Positions 55,169-64,000 of a stretch of 64,000 nt of DNA are shown here, one piece after another; the first letter of the stretch is position 1, and each line of letters begins with the position of its first letter. The stretch lies in NCBI GenBank assembly GCA_947184155.2, contig CAMXCT020001772.1, positions 62,001 to 126,000 on the forward strand, read 5' to 3'. Position numbers and translations under genes: made by a program. This DNA comes from Cladocopium goreaui (lineage: Eukaryota; Sar; Dinophyceae; Suessiales; Symbiodiniaceae). Under the pieces are notes generated by a model that was given only the letters and a program-made list of their open reading frames with translations, had not been told where the DNA came from and searched no databases.

Positions 55169-55208
55169 GAATCAGAAGAATGATTGCCTATGTGGCGTCT
55201 GTGAACCC

Positions 55209-55260
55209 TGTTGTTAGCCTGTTGTTAGCCTGTTGTTAGCCTCTTGTTAGCCTGTTGTAG
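55209..55260. repeat. 11-bp tandem repeat (TGTTGTTAGCC)n
   Basis: Four to five copies of the 11-mer with one variant (TCTTGTTAGCC), 36 bp outside the copia target duplication. Confidence 0.85.
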
Positions 55261-55344
55261 TTGTTGAACACATCTTGATCCATCTCCGGAAAGCGATATC
55301 CCAGTCAAACGCTGATGACCTATTTATATATCTTTGTCATATAC

Positions 55345-55440
55345 ATGTATATATATATATACATATATATACATTCTTGTGTGTATGTATATATATATAT
55401 ATATATATGTACATTCAATATATATATATATATGAATATT
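55345..55440. repeat. (TA)n-rich microsatellite
   Basis: Long alternating TA tracts with CA/TG interruptions. Comparable tracts lie near 3697-3712, 26100-26122, 32290-32345, 32982-33052, 36250-36440, 38837-39085, 40315-40395 and 56335-56485. Open frames across them are artefacts (Tyr/Ile repeats). Confidence 0.9.
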
Positions 55441-55644
55441 TATATGTGATCCAAGATGATGGACGGTTTTGGGGTTCTGAGCATCCCGGTTCAGGTTCAA
55501 CCTTGACGAAGGAGGCGAGTCAAACACCAAGGTGCCGCGTCTTCAAAAATGTGGTAGTCTGCTGGGAATTGGTGCTTCATGGATGCCCTCAGCACGACAG
55601 AAGCTGAAACTTGGAATCCCAACTTGGAACTATATAGAATCAAA

Positions 55645-55709
55645 TACCCTCTGGTAAATCCACTATAAATGTGGTATTTTCAATAGCAATGTTAAATTAC
55701 CAGAGGGTA
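55645..55709. repeat. internally deleted CCCTCTGG-family hairpin
   Basis: Begins TACCCTCTGGTAAATCCACT and ends AATGTTAAATTACCAGAGGG then TA. Only 65 bp, so most of the interior is missing while both ends remain. Confidence 0.8.
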
Positions 55710-56517
55710 AAGGTTGTGTCTGAAAATAGTGGAAATCAGAGAATTTATGATGTGTTAAACCAGTGGATTGAGGTACCCGATGAACACAGACAAACCCTAT
55801 TTTGCAGTTTTTTGCTTCTGCTGGTTGACAATTGAAACCACCAACTTTACAATTCTTTAAGTGTCAATGGTCAATTGTCAACTTGGGGTCAATTGTCAAC
55901 TTGTTAAACCATTCTGCTGGATGACCACTATTTCATAATTAACTTGGGGAGTTCAATGATCATCCAACTCTCGCTGCGACAATGGGCCCCAATCAGATAT
56001 AGATGAAATTGCGGCTACCCACAACTGTTGTTTTGTAAAAATAAATTGATTCGGATTCGAGGGACTCTTTGTTCCTGCTGAAATTCATGTTGGTCCAATT
56101 TTTCCCCATCTTTTCTGGTTAAAGGCCCCAAGTTTGTTGGTATCGCATCCATCCCCACTTTGTCATGGTTCAAACATGTCTATCCCCATGGAACCAGTGG
56201 AAGTCCCTCATTTTTTCTCGTGAAACCTCCATGTTTCAAGATGACGCAACAAGGTGGCAACATCATCTATCCATAACCCCATCATACTGTCTCTCAATTA
56301 TATCCCATTTATTGCTGCTTAAATACCATTCATATTCCTATATATATATATATATATCTAATTATGTATATATATATATTAATATATATATATAATATAA
56401 TATATATATATTAATATATATATATAATATATAATATATATATAATATATATATATGTTTATATATATATATATATTATATATCCACCATATCCCAATTG
56501 TATCCCTATGACTTCCC

Positions 56518-56598
56518 CATGCGAAACCGAGGGGCGGGGAGCTCTTCAGCGCTTCCGCAATCTTGGAGCGATCTGAAAGGATCCGACCTGTGCGCTCC
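56518..56598 (-). CDS. possible upstream exon of the PEPCK gene
   Basis: A GC-rich island in an AT-rich stretch. On the - strand, after CCTTAG|GG, it reads RALERTGRILSDRSKIAEAL then KSSPP, helical and charged. It would lie upstream of PEPCK exon 1 beyond the copia insertion. Position and composition fit a 5' exon, but this part of the family is not conserved and junction phases could not be verified. Confidence 0.3.
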
Positions 56599-57046
56599 AG
56601 GGCCCGGGGGCCCTAAGGGGCGGTATTTCATTGGATTGGTTCAAGGGAAAATCTACAGGAAATTTTGGCAAAATGTATGGAAATTATGGATTTACCCATT
56701 GGTTTACAGGAAATTACGGGAAAAAATGCAAAATGTTGGATTTTTTACAGGAAACAATTCATACTTCATGGGAAAAACGGGGACAGAACACGAAGAATAT
56801 CTCTGGTTGCGATTTTCCCTGAGAAACCAATCCAATGATTCATGAACTGTCTTTGCATTTTTGGGACATCTCAATCATCAATCTTTGATGAGACATATTC
56901 CAAAATCATCAAAGAGCTTCATCTCAGTCCTGTGGCTGTTCTTTTTTCGGAAAATCTGTCATCTCAATTCTCATGGCTAATGCGGCTAATGCGGCTAATG
57001 CTCAAAATTTGAAATGCTCAAAATTGGCTGGTGTTGACGGTCACCC

Positions 57047-57125
57047 TCTTGGGCCCCGGCTGGTGCCCAGCGCACGGAAACCGCGCACCGGTCTGCTGCT
57101 GCGCAAGGCTCGGGTGAGGGACCTA
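57047..57125 (-). CDS. possible targeting-peptide exon upstream of PEPCK
   Basis: A GC-rich island on the - strand reading RSLTRALRSSRPVRGFRALG, rich in Arg, Ser, Ala and Leu with no acidic residues, as in mitochondrial or plastid transit sequences. It ends at a GTGACC donor. A second frame opens with an in-frame ATG (MVGPSPEPCAAAD). Assignment to PEPCK is speculative. Confidence 0.25.
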
Positions 57126-57140
57126 CCATGGCGAGGTGGA

Positions 57141-58203
57141 AGGCTGGGTAGAAACTGCCTTCATGATAATAATGATGATAGTAACTACCAAATAATACTA
57201 ATATATACTAATAATACTAATTAGTACTAAATAGTACTACATAGTACTAATAATGACCACAATTATTCACAAATATTCACAATAATGTGTGGTTCGATAC
57301 TTGGAAACAGACACGAATGGTGGTTTGTCGGCAAATAATAAGAATTTGGGCCCAAATTAAATTGGCAAAAGAACAACAAGAATCCATGTAGTGTGGTAAA
57401 CCCCATGCCATAAACCATCCCCAAGTCATCACCATTTTGATGGGTGGTATAAACCATTCCCAAATGGGAGTTGTTTATTATTGGGTTGCCCGCATTAATA
57501 TCAATGGATTGTGCAAGGGAAAAATAAATTGACAGGAAACTATGTATTTCATGGCAAAAAAATAACATGGTTTCCTGTCGATTTTCCGTTAAACCAATCC
57601 CATTGACAATAATGTGGGTTTGTTTGAGTGATGAGAGGGTACCTTGCTAACCCCATGGTGAAAAACATCTGTGTTCCCTCTTGAAAGTGCAAGTTTGGGG
57701 GGCGTCCCCCATTTTTCAAATAAACCCATAACAGATCTTTATCCTACTTACATGCGATGATGCATGTGACATATATGATAACAATAAATTACATATATAA
57801 TATCCGTATTAATATGTGTTATAAACATCATTGTGTTTCATTCCCATGATTTAAATGTGAAGACCGTTGAAAACCAGGGGAGTACCTGAGGTCATCCCCG
57901 CCTCATCACACTGCGAGATGCCATGGCTGTGGTGATCGGGCGCGAAGGATGTCAAGTTCGTGGCAAACTGAGCCGAGATCGTGGCAGGTTTGGGGGCCGA
58001 AATTAAGACCCGCAGAATTCATGTGAACTATATAATAGTAAATGTTCATCAATCTTCTGTCAACCACCAGAGTCCTCCATGCCTGGCCCAAAAAAATTGC
58101 CCATTCACATCATACAGCCAAACCAAAGCGGTTTGAGTCTCATCTTCCCAGTCAGATCCCTGCGTGTTTTCGGAACCAACCTGAAAATTGATGGTGCATA
58201 GCA
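57141..58203. other. unassigned AT-rich sequence
   Basis: No gene is recognised. Short simple tracts (AATACTA-type, near 57175-57255). Nothing with motif or splice support. Confidence 0.5.
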
Positions 58204-58656
58204 TTGCCTCTACTTCAAGTTTTGTCTCCTGAGAAGTACATGGCATTTAAACCATACATTGGCATACGTGTTGCATTGGAATTATTGTCAGAGTGTTGGG
58301 GGATGATAGGGTCAGTGGATATGGGGCATGGGCTGAAGTTGGGGATTGACACATGGCTGCTCCAATTGACTGCCTGGGTTGGAAAAAGACGTGTCATGTT
58401 CATGGTTGCCTTGGATGGACTACGAGTACCAAAGACCAATGGTGTTGGCTGGCAAGATTGCAAGATGGGACCACCATGGATGAGGGCTATGGACAGGTGT
58501 ACCGCTGAACCGTTTGGGGTTTCCAAATCTTGTTTTTTCGATGTTTTTTTTGTTCTGGGCAAAACCCATCAAGCACTGATTTATTGGCACGCCCTGCCCC
58601 CCCTCCCACGAGCACTCACAAAGTTTGGATTCAAAACAATGTTATTGTTCTTTTGA
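58204..58656 (+). CDS. 150-codon ORF of unknown nature
   Basis: Open from about 58204 to a stop at 58656, with LELLSECWGMIGSVDMGH and MVALDGLRVPKTNGVGW. The stretch CACGCCCTGCCCCCCCTC near 58588 resembles TACGCCCTGCCCCCCCTC near 37481, so at least part is repetitive. No domain is recognised; it may be non-coding. Confidence 0.2.
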   Translation: MPLLQVLSPEKYMAFKPYIGIRVALELLSECWGMIGSVDMGHGLKLGIDTWLLQLTAWVGKRRVMFMVALDGLRVPKTNGVGWQDCKMGPPWMRAMDRCTAEPFGVSKSCFFDVFFVLGKTHQALIYWHALPPLPRALTKFGFKTMLLFF

Positions 58657-61037
58657 CTGAAAGGGAGGCAGTGCAGGTTGGAGGATATAGCCAGTAATTC
58701 ATACAGCAACAGGATCTCTACAAACAAGACATGACAATTTCCCAACCACTCACGCATTTTCCGCCATTCAGATGCCGTGCCCGCGACTGATCGCCGGCAA
58801 AATAAGCTCTTTCTCGTTCGGGTGTTCCGCGGTGTGACTTCAACTTTTTTTCAACGTGGGATGTGAAATGATACCATGGCGCACCGCTGAGATGAGGAGG
58901 ATTTGGGAGGACATTCATGGACATTCCCAACCGTATCAACCATGATCAACCATGTATATCCAGATTATATCCAGATTATATCCAATCTGAAACTCTGGAT
59001 GCCTCGTGATGCCGATGCCGATGCCAGGCTACTCCGCACGCACACCACAGTGCTGCGGAGCAGGTGAGAACGTGATCGTGGCGGAGTGGGATCCTATGGG
59101 ATCCTGCTCGCTTGTCATCGCGGGATGTGACGGGAAAGGTGTTCCAAGCTGTTCCAAACCATGAATCACACAGAGGATCAAGAAAACAGGATCCACTCGA
59201 ACATACTCGAACCAACCATTTGTCATATACGAACCCAGAGTCATTGCATGTCATTGCACCCAGCCCTGGACCCCACCCCGTCGGTCGACCCGAAATCAGC
59301 GCTTCCGGACCCTCAATAAGGACCCGGCCTGGCCAAGCACACTGGCTGCTGCGGCTAGCTATTTGTAAATCTACTTGGCGATGTAAAAAAAATGAAATAT
59401 GGGTGATGTATGGTCATGTTCATTGACTTCAATAGACAGGTTTGATTTCAAAAGGCGGCTACAGTAGCTAGCAGTTGGCTTTATATACTCCCTTACTACC
59501 GACAAATCCAAGGCTGGGAGACTGCATCACCCACCTCTGCATCTGCGTCATTTGTGGCATGGCGCCATAAGCCTGGAGATCAACTGGCCTAGGACACCTG
59601 GTTTACCAGCATCCTGGGCCCGAAACTTCCGAAACTTCGTCATGGGATTTGAATAGAAGGGAAGATCTGAAGATCGCTACAATTAGGAGAAAGACATGGA
59701 AAATGTTCCATGTCTTCCAATCCAGACAAGGCACTGATTTTCGGAAAAGATAACTAAAGTCTGAAGTCACTTGACCTTATGCTCCTTCCAAGTCCAAGCC
59801 AAAGTGACATTCGACCCCTGGAAACGAGTACGCTCATCGCCCGCTTTCACAGTTGATGTTTTCAAAAAACAGCCTCCAGCAGAAAACAATGGGTTTCTCC
59901 CAAGGTTTTGGGCCCCCAAAACACAAATCACTTTTTTTGTGTCTCCCCAAAGGGACCGCCTCCCCACACAGAACCAATACTGCACCTGCCCCATCATCTG
60001 CTGGCCACCTCAAGCGGCTGAACCAGTTGATTTCGGTGCTTCCTATTTTCAGACAAACCCATTTAGATCACCGTCCCAATGGCCCAAATAATGAAGCAAA
60101 CCCAATCATGAACCATGATTGCTGATATATGCTGATAAGTTTTAAAGGCTATATCATGTTATATTATATGCTCAGACTTCAAACAAGGATTGTTGCGATT
60201 TGGTGTGGCCACGGTCTGTTTTCATGTTTTTTGGGGGTGGAAAATCCGCCTGCCTTGCCGGCGTGTGAATGGAAACATGTTGCTTGTTATGTCTGTTCTG
60301 TGCTGTCCACCTCGTCCTCGTAGCTTGTGTCCTCATCCTATCCTTATGGCCTGCGTTTTGCTGCAAGGTTCCTTGGTTTTCGTAGCATGTTGCCGCAACG
60401 TTTTTGCCTCCATTGCACTGCTCCATGACCTCACGCTCCGCCGCGTCACCAAGAAGTTTTTAAACCAACCGGTTTTCACACCAACAAATTTTAACATCAA
60501 GCCTTCACACCAAGCAGCATTTACACCGGCTTGGCCTCAGAAACATAGGCAGCTTATGGCAGCTTGGCCCTTCGGGTGGGAGGATGCCGGCGGGATTGCC
60601 GGAGGCCACTAAATGAAGCCGCCAAACCACCAGCGAGATTGGAGGGATTCGATGTGTGCCTTGCATGTTGCATGATCCTTCCTATCTTCAAAAGTTGTTC
60701 TGAGCCCGCCACTCATGTCCATCCCAAAGCCTGCGCAGCCTCCACAGCCAGCACAGCCTCCACAGCCAGGACAGCCTCCACAGCCGGCACAGCCTGCAGG
60801 GACACGCTGTTGGCTGGTTTTTGTGCTGCTCACAGAGGTCCAGTGATTTTTTCGTAAAATGTTGGTGTTCCACAAAGTGCATTTGGTAGGTGATGGGTTG
60901 ATTGAGATCAAGTGAGCTGGGCTGAAGAACTTTCCCCCTCTTCTTTCCTCTTTTGAGAGGCCGGCTAGGGTGGAATGACTTCAGCCCACAGTACTGGCAG
61001 CCAGTCACGCCCCCAGCCTTGCTGCTGATACTGGCCC
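58657..61037. other. unassigned sequence with GC islands
   Basis: GC-rich islands at 58740-58860, 59240-59360 and 60300-60460 could be exons, but none has a recognised motif. One - strand reading at 58740-58860 ends RHLNGGKC before a GTGAGT donor. At 60190-60612 (+) a Cys- and Val-rich hydrophobic frame is open. A direct repeat (CCTCCACAGCCAGCACAG type) at 60736-60795 gives a Gly-Cys-rich frame on the - strand that is probably an artefact. Confidence 0.3.
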
Positions 61038-61514
61038 TTAGTTCATGGGAAGGTGGCAGGGATGACATTGCTGCGACTCTGACATTACTGCAGGATGGGG
61101 ACTGTGCAACAATGAAAGCGAGCCAACATCAGTAGCGACAAACTCAAGAAACGGCCATTGAAGCAGCGTTCGACGACAGTCAGCTGAATCCAGGTAGCTG
61201 GCTCCAGGGATATCCCCCCAAACTGCATTCCCCGACAAGAAACTGAAATCACTAGCAAGGCAGTTGCTCATTTGCCGTATCCGGTTCCTACTACCCGTCT
61301 CTAAATATGTTAATGAACAACCACGCGCTGACGGAATCCTCCAGTTTTCTGGCATCATCTTGGCATCATCTTGGCATCTTTGGCCATTGGAGAACTCGGG
61401 ATGAGCGCCGCAGGGTTCACATCTCCATCTCCTGACAAACTCAACTCCGGGGCCAGCCCTCAAACTAGGAGCAACCCAGCAGCTTTTGCTGCTGCCAAAG
61501 AGACCTCCGGCCAC
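61038..61514 (-). CDS. 158-codon ORF, unknown
   Basis: ATG-started frame beginning MAGGLFGSSKSCWVAPSLRA, Cys-rich in the middle (RRWRCEPCGAH). It has no recognisable motif, no transmembrane segment and no splice support. The length is modestly above chance in GC-moderate DNA. Confidence 0.25.
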   Translation of the reverse strand: MAGGLFGSSKSCWVAPSLRAGPGVEFVRRWRCEPCGAHPEFSNGQRCQDDAKMMPENWRIPSARGCSLTYLETGSRNRIRQMSNCLASDFSFLSGNAVWGDIPGASYLDSADCRRTLLQWPFLEFVATDVGSLSLLHSPHPAVMSESQQCHPCHLPMN

Positions 61515-61959
61515 GGAAACCTTCCGTGCCAGTCACGCGGCTGTTGAATTGCGTCTTGTTCACTGGGAGTGGCACACTGAATCAAAATAGCAGGATGCGA
61601 TTCTCAACCAACGGTGAAATCAAACTTGGCGCATGTACAGTTGTTGCTGCAGTGTTGATGCACCAATCCATATCCATCGGGTGCTGAATAGTTTTCGGAT
61701 CATTTTTTTCTCAGGTTTTGGATTTTTGTTTGGTTTTCTTTCCTGGTGCCATTTGCCTTGTATTTGCAACAGTTTGGAACTAGAATCTGTCATTTTGCAT
61801 AGTATTTGCTACATTTTGGCATGGTCACTTTGCATTTTGCATGGTCTTTGCTACATTTTGGCATGGTCACTTTGCATTTTGCATGGTATTTGCCAATTTT
61901 GTGCGCTTCAACCTCTCATTTGCATGGTATTTGCTACATGTTGGTACTTCAAACGTTCA

Positions 61960-62440
61960 TGTGGGTTTCTTGAGAGTTTCTTTAGGGTTTCATGTAGGGA
62001 TTCATTTAGGGTTTCTTTAGGGTTTCATTTAGGGTTTCATTTAGGGTTTCATTTAAGGTTTCTTTAGGTTTAGGGTTTCATTTAGGGTTTCTTTAGGGTT
62101 TCATGTAGGGTTTCTTATCAGGATTTCTTATCAGGATGTTAAAACGGTCATGAGGATGTTTTTAGGGTTTCTTTCGGGTTTCATTTAGGGTTTCATTTAG
62201 GGTTTCTTTAGGGTTTCATTTAGGGTTTCTTTAGGGTTTCCTTTAGGGTTTCATTGAGGGTTTCATGTAGGGTTTCATTTAGGGTTTCTTCAGGGTTTCT
62301 GTAGGGTTTCATGTAGGGTTTCATTGAGGGTTTCTTCAGGGTTTCTTCAGGGCTTCATGTAGGGTTTCATTTAGGCTTTCTTTAGGGTGTCATGTAGGGT
62401 TTCATCTAGGGCTTCATTTCGGGTTTCATTTATAATTTAC
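61960..62440. repeat. telomere-like TTTAGGG-containing tandem array
   Basis: About 40 irregular units of TTTCATTTAGGG, TTTCTTTAGGG and TTTCATGTAGGG. Each contains a TTTAGGG-like core but is separated by TTTC(A), so it is not a pure telomeric TTTAGGG run. A related degenerate TTTGCATGG-type array lies just before it at 61790-61930. Confidence 0.9.
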
Positions 62441-62564
62441 CAGTAGTACCGCACAAGGCGGTGGCGGAAGTTTCAAAAATAGGAAACCTATAGGAGAGGT
62501 TGGTTGTTGCGAATCAGGGATGGCAAAGCGAATCCACTGATGGACCGAAAGGTGCTTGAGGTCT

Positions 62565-62745
62565 CCTCTCTGTCTCTCTCTTTCTCTGACTATCTACCTA
62601 CCAGCCTATCTTCTATGTATCTATCTATCTATCGATCTATCTATCTCTCTCTTTCTCTCTTTCATCTAATTACCTATCTACCTATCTACCTATCCACCTA
62701 TCTACCTATCTATCTATCAATCTATCAATCTATCTATCCATCTGT
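62565..62745. repeat. (TCTA)n/(CTAC)n microsatellite
   Basis: Long imperfect TCTATCTATC and CTACCTAT tract. The open frame across it (Leu/Tyr/Ser repeats) is an artefact. Confidence 0.9.
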
Positions 62746-62814
62746 AGAAACAACAGATAAACCGGGATTAGCCACTAATTACCAGTACGCCCTGCGCAGC
62801 ATTTCTTGAGCCAA

Positions 62815-63711
62815 TGCAACGCGGTAAGATGGGTGAGAACAGCAATACTAAGACTACTATTGTGCATCAACACCCCCCGTGCAGTGTAACACAGGAAGGT
62901 GAAGCTGCAAATTACGCCATGCACTATCTAGAGTAAAGGGATGCCATTATTTAAAACAACAATTAACCTAAACCCCGGAAAGATGGCCTTCCTTCGACGT
63001 AGTCTTTCGTTCTTCACCTCAGCGTTGCACGAAGTTGACAAACAAGATCAACAGCGATAGCAATCCATTCAATCTAACGTCACGTTGTGCGAAAGAAGGA
63101 TGCAGTGCAGGTCAATTTGGTCGGATGCATTCAGCTTCATTTTGGCTCTACCAGGCTTGTGGTCGAACATGCAAACGTGTTGAAGCGTGGCCCATTACAA
63201 AGGCCAGCGTTTCCACGCGGCATCAAAAGTTCTTGTGGACGCCCGGGAGCATGCCGAAGCAAACAATGTGAATTAAAGCAAAATGCTGAATTCGGTTTTG
63301 ATGTGAACCCGCAGGGAAGCTTTCAGAAATGCTTCAAAGCTGCCTTAACTTCGCAAGGCAAGAGCTTCCGCTCTGCGGTACATGCAACTACCAGCCGTGT
63401 GCTATGCAAGAAGGAATCATGGCAAGAATAAGATGAGTGCCAAATGCCTGCTTCAAATTATATGCATTCAAAGCATTAATGAAACTTTTGTGAACTTGAA
63501 TAAGTTGGCAAAAATTCCGACTTAGCACACTTGTGTTCGAAATGATGGTGGAATCGCTCACCCACCTGTGCAAAAATGAAGCTAGTCGCCTAACCGAATT
63601 AGATTCGAAAAGGCAACAGCTTCCGCTGTGCGACACCTCTCATTGAAAGGAAACTACCCCGCCTCAGATGAAGATAAATCCACCAGGCGAGAGGTTCCCC
63701 TCCGCGGTGCC
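62815..63711. other. unassigned sequence
   Basis: Two overlapping + strand frames (63035-63271 and 63087-63431) read similar GSTRLVVEHA- and FPRGIKSSCGR-like stretches, but no domain is recognised. It could be part of a dispersed repeat. Confidence 0.3.
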
Positions 63712-64000
63712 TCAGCGATAGCCCGACCAACGTCGATCCCTGTATTGATGGCCTTGGTTTCGACGGCGCCAATCTTCCCACTCCTGGTCAGTCCACTGAT
63801 TGTAGTAGTCATTCCATTCCTGCTGACTGTAGCCATGAGTGGGCCCCTGATGAGAACCATACCCAGGACGCGAGGACCTGGTGACATCTGGGTTCTGCTG
63901 CCTTGTTGCAGGTAGGGGTCGGCTTCCGCCTTCCGTGTCCTTTGCCTCCGTGAGGGGGCGCAAGATGTCGTCGACATAGCTAAGAATGTCGGCATACACA
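63712..64000 (-). CDS. partial ORF at window edge (Trp/Gln/Tyr-rich C-terminus)
   Basis: On the - strand a frame is already open at the window end (64000). It reads VYADILSYVDDILRPLTEAK near the edge, then a low-complexity tail SQQEWNDYYNQWTDQEWEDW and a basic RRNQGHQYRDRRW, stopping at 63712. An alternative frame (63995-63654) is also open but looks less protein-like. It is likely the 3' exon of a gene or a Gag-like tail extending beyond the window. Not recognised. Confidence 0.35.
   Translation of the reverse strand, partial: VYADILSYVDDILRPLTEAKDTEGGSRPLPATRQQNPDVTRSSRPGYGSHQGPTHGYSQQEWNDYYNQWTDQEWEDWRRRNQGHQYRDRRWSGYR

Larger units (their letters stand above)
48252..55173 (-). mobile_element. 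complete Ty1/copia-type LTR retrotransposon with methyltransferase-like domain
   Basis: 93-bp LTRs at 55076-55168 (5') and 48257-48349 (3') are identical and begin TG and end CA. GAATC flanks both outer edges (48252-48256 and 55169-55173), a 5-bp target duplication. The element proper is 6912 bp. Inside, a tRNA-type primer site follows the 5' LTR and a short purine run precedes the 3' LTR. Domain order is Gag with two zinc knuckles, protease, integrase, methyltransferase-like, RT, RNase H; integrase before RT marks the copia group. Pol needs three frame changes (near 50530, 50225 and 49525), so this copy looks unable to make its own pol, although clean LTRs and target duplication indicate a fairly recent insertion. 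Such short LTRs carry little dating information. Confidence 0.97.

Noticed and set aside
60609-60911. Cys-Gly-rich small protein (CAGCGGCPGCGGCAG)
   Set aside because: Arises from a short direct repeat read in one frame; no start context, domain or splice support.
61960-62440. True telomere
   Set aside because: Units are TTTC(A)TTTAGGG with many variants, the array is internal and is followed by ordinary sequence; not a pure TTTAGGG run.
62798-62822. Reverse-complement relic of the dinoflagellate spliced leader (CTTGAGCCAA...)
   Set aside because: Only about ten bases match before diverging; a full 22-nt leader or its complement was not found anywhere I looked.
1-64000. tRNA, rRNA, snRNA genes, CRISPR arrays, bacterial operons
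   Set aside because: None recognised; the sequence is eukaryotic nuclear in character and I saw no cloverleaf with A and B boxes or CRISPR-type spacing.

Overview
The window looks like nuclear DNA of a dinoflagellate, probably a Suessiales/Symbiodiniaceae-type genome; I cannot name the species. Three things support this. A conserved metabolic gene can be rebuilt whose introns start with GC, GA or GT and mostly end in AG followed by G. Retroelements of the kinds described from dinoflagellates are present, including copies carrying DNA-methyltransferase-like domains. Introns are long, AT-rich and full of hairpin repeats and (TA)n tracts.

Layout. 1-2.1 kb: a palindromic satellite built on ACTCATATGAGT. 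2.2-9.1 kb (+): a degenerate multi-exon gene of a repeat-like family, with a basic/acidic N-terminal part, a GIY-YIG-like nuclease exon and a 552-codon C-terminal block of unknown function that has possible acidic catalytic motifs. 9.4-10.3 kb (-): an intronless orphan ORF. 13.9-19.6 kb (-): a DIRS-like tyrosine-recombinase retroelement coding for a small membrane protein, Gag, RT-RNase H, tyrosine recombinase and a split methyltransferase-like domain. 20.4-26.9 kb (+): exon-like segments of an unrecognised gene. 27.9-48.1 kb (-): an ATP-type phosphoenolpyruvate carboxykinase gene, resolved here into 28 exons with phase-consistent junctions over 20 kb. 48.25-55.17 kb (-): a complete Ty1/copia-type element with identical 93-bp LTRs and a 5-bp target duplication, inserted just upstream of the first recognised PEPCK exon. 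It carries a methyltransferase-like domain between integrase and reverse transcriptase, and its pol is broken by three frame changes. 55.2-64 kb: repeats and weak ORFs, with possible 5' exons of the PEPCK gene near 56.6 and 57.1 kb.

The PEPCK introns and nearby spacers hold at least three families of short (about 65-145 bp) palindromic, MITE-like elements. The commonest has TACCCTCTGG...CCAGAGGGTA ends and a TA target. Several lie within about 130 bp of an exon, and one degenerate copy abuts an exon so that its end supplies the 3' splice site, as expected for introner-like elements.

The host gene (PEPCK) would interconvert oxaloacetate and phosphoenolpyruvate. Almost everything else recognisable is mobile DNA. 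The most striking theme is that two unrelated retroelement classes in one window each carry a DNA-methyltransferase-like domain.
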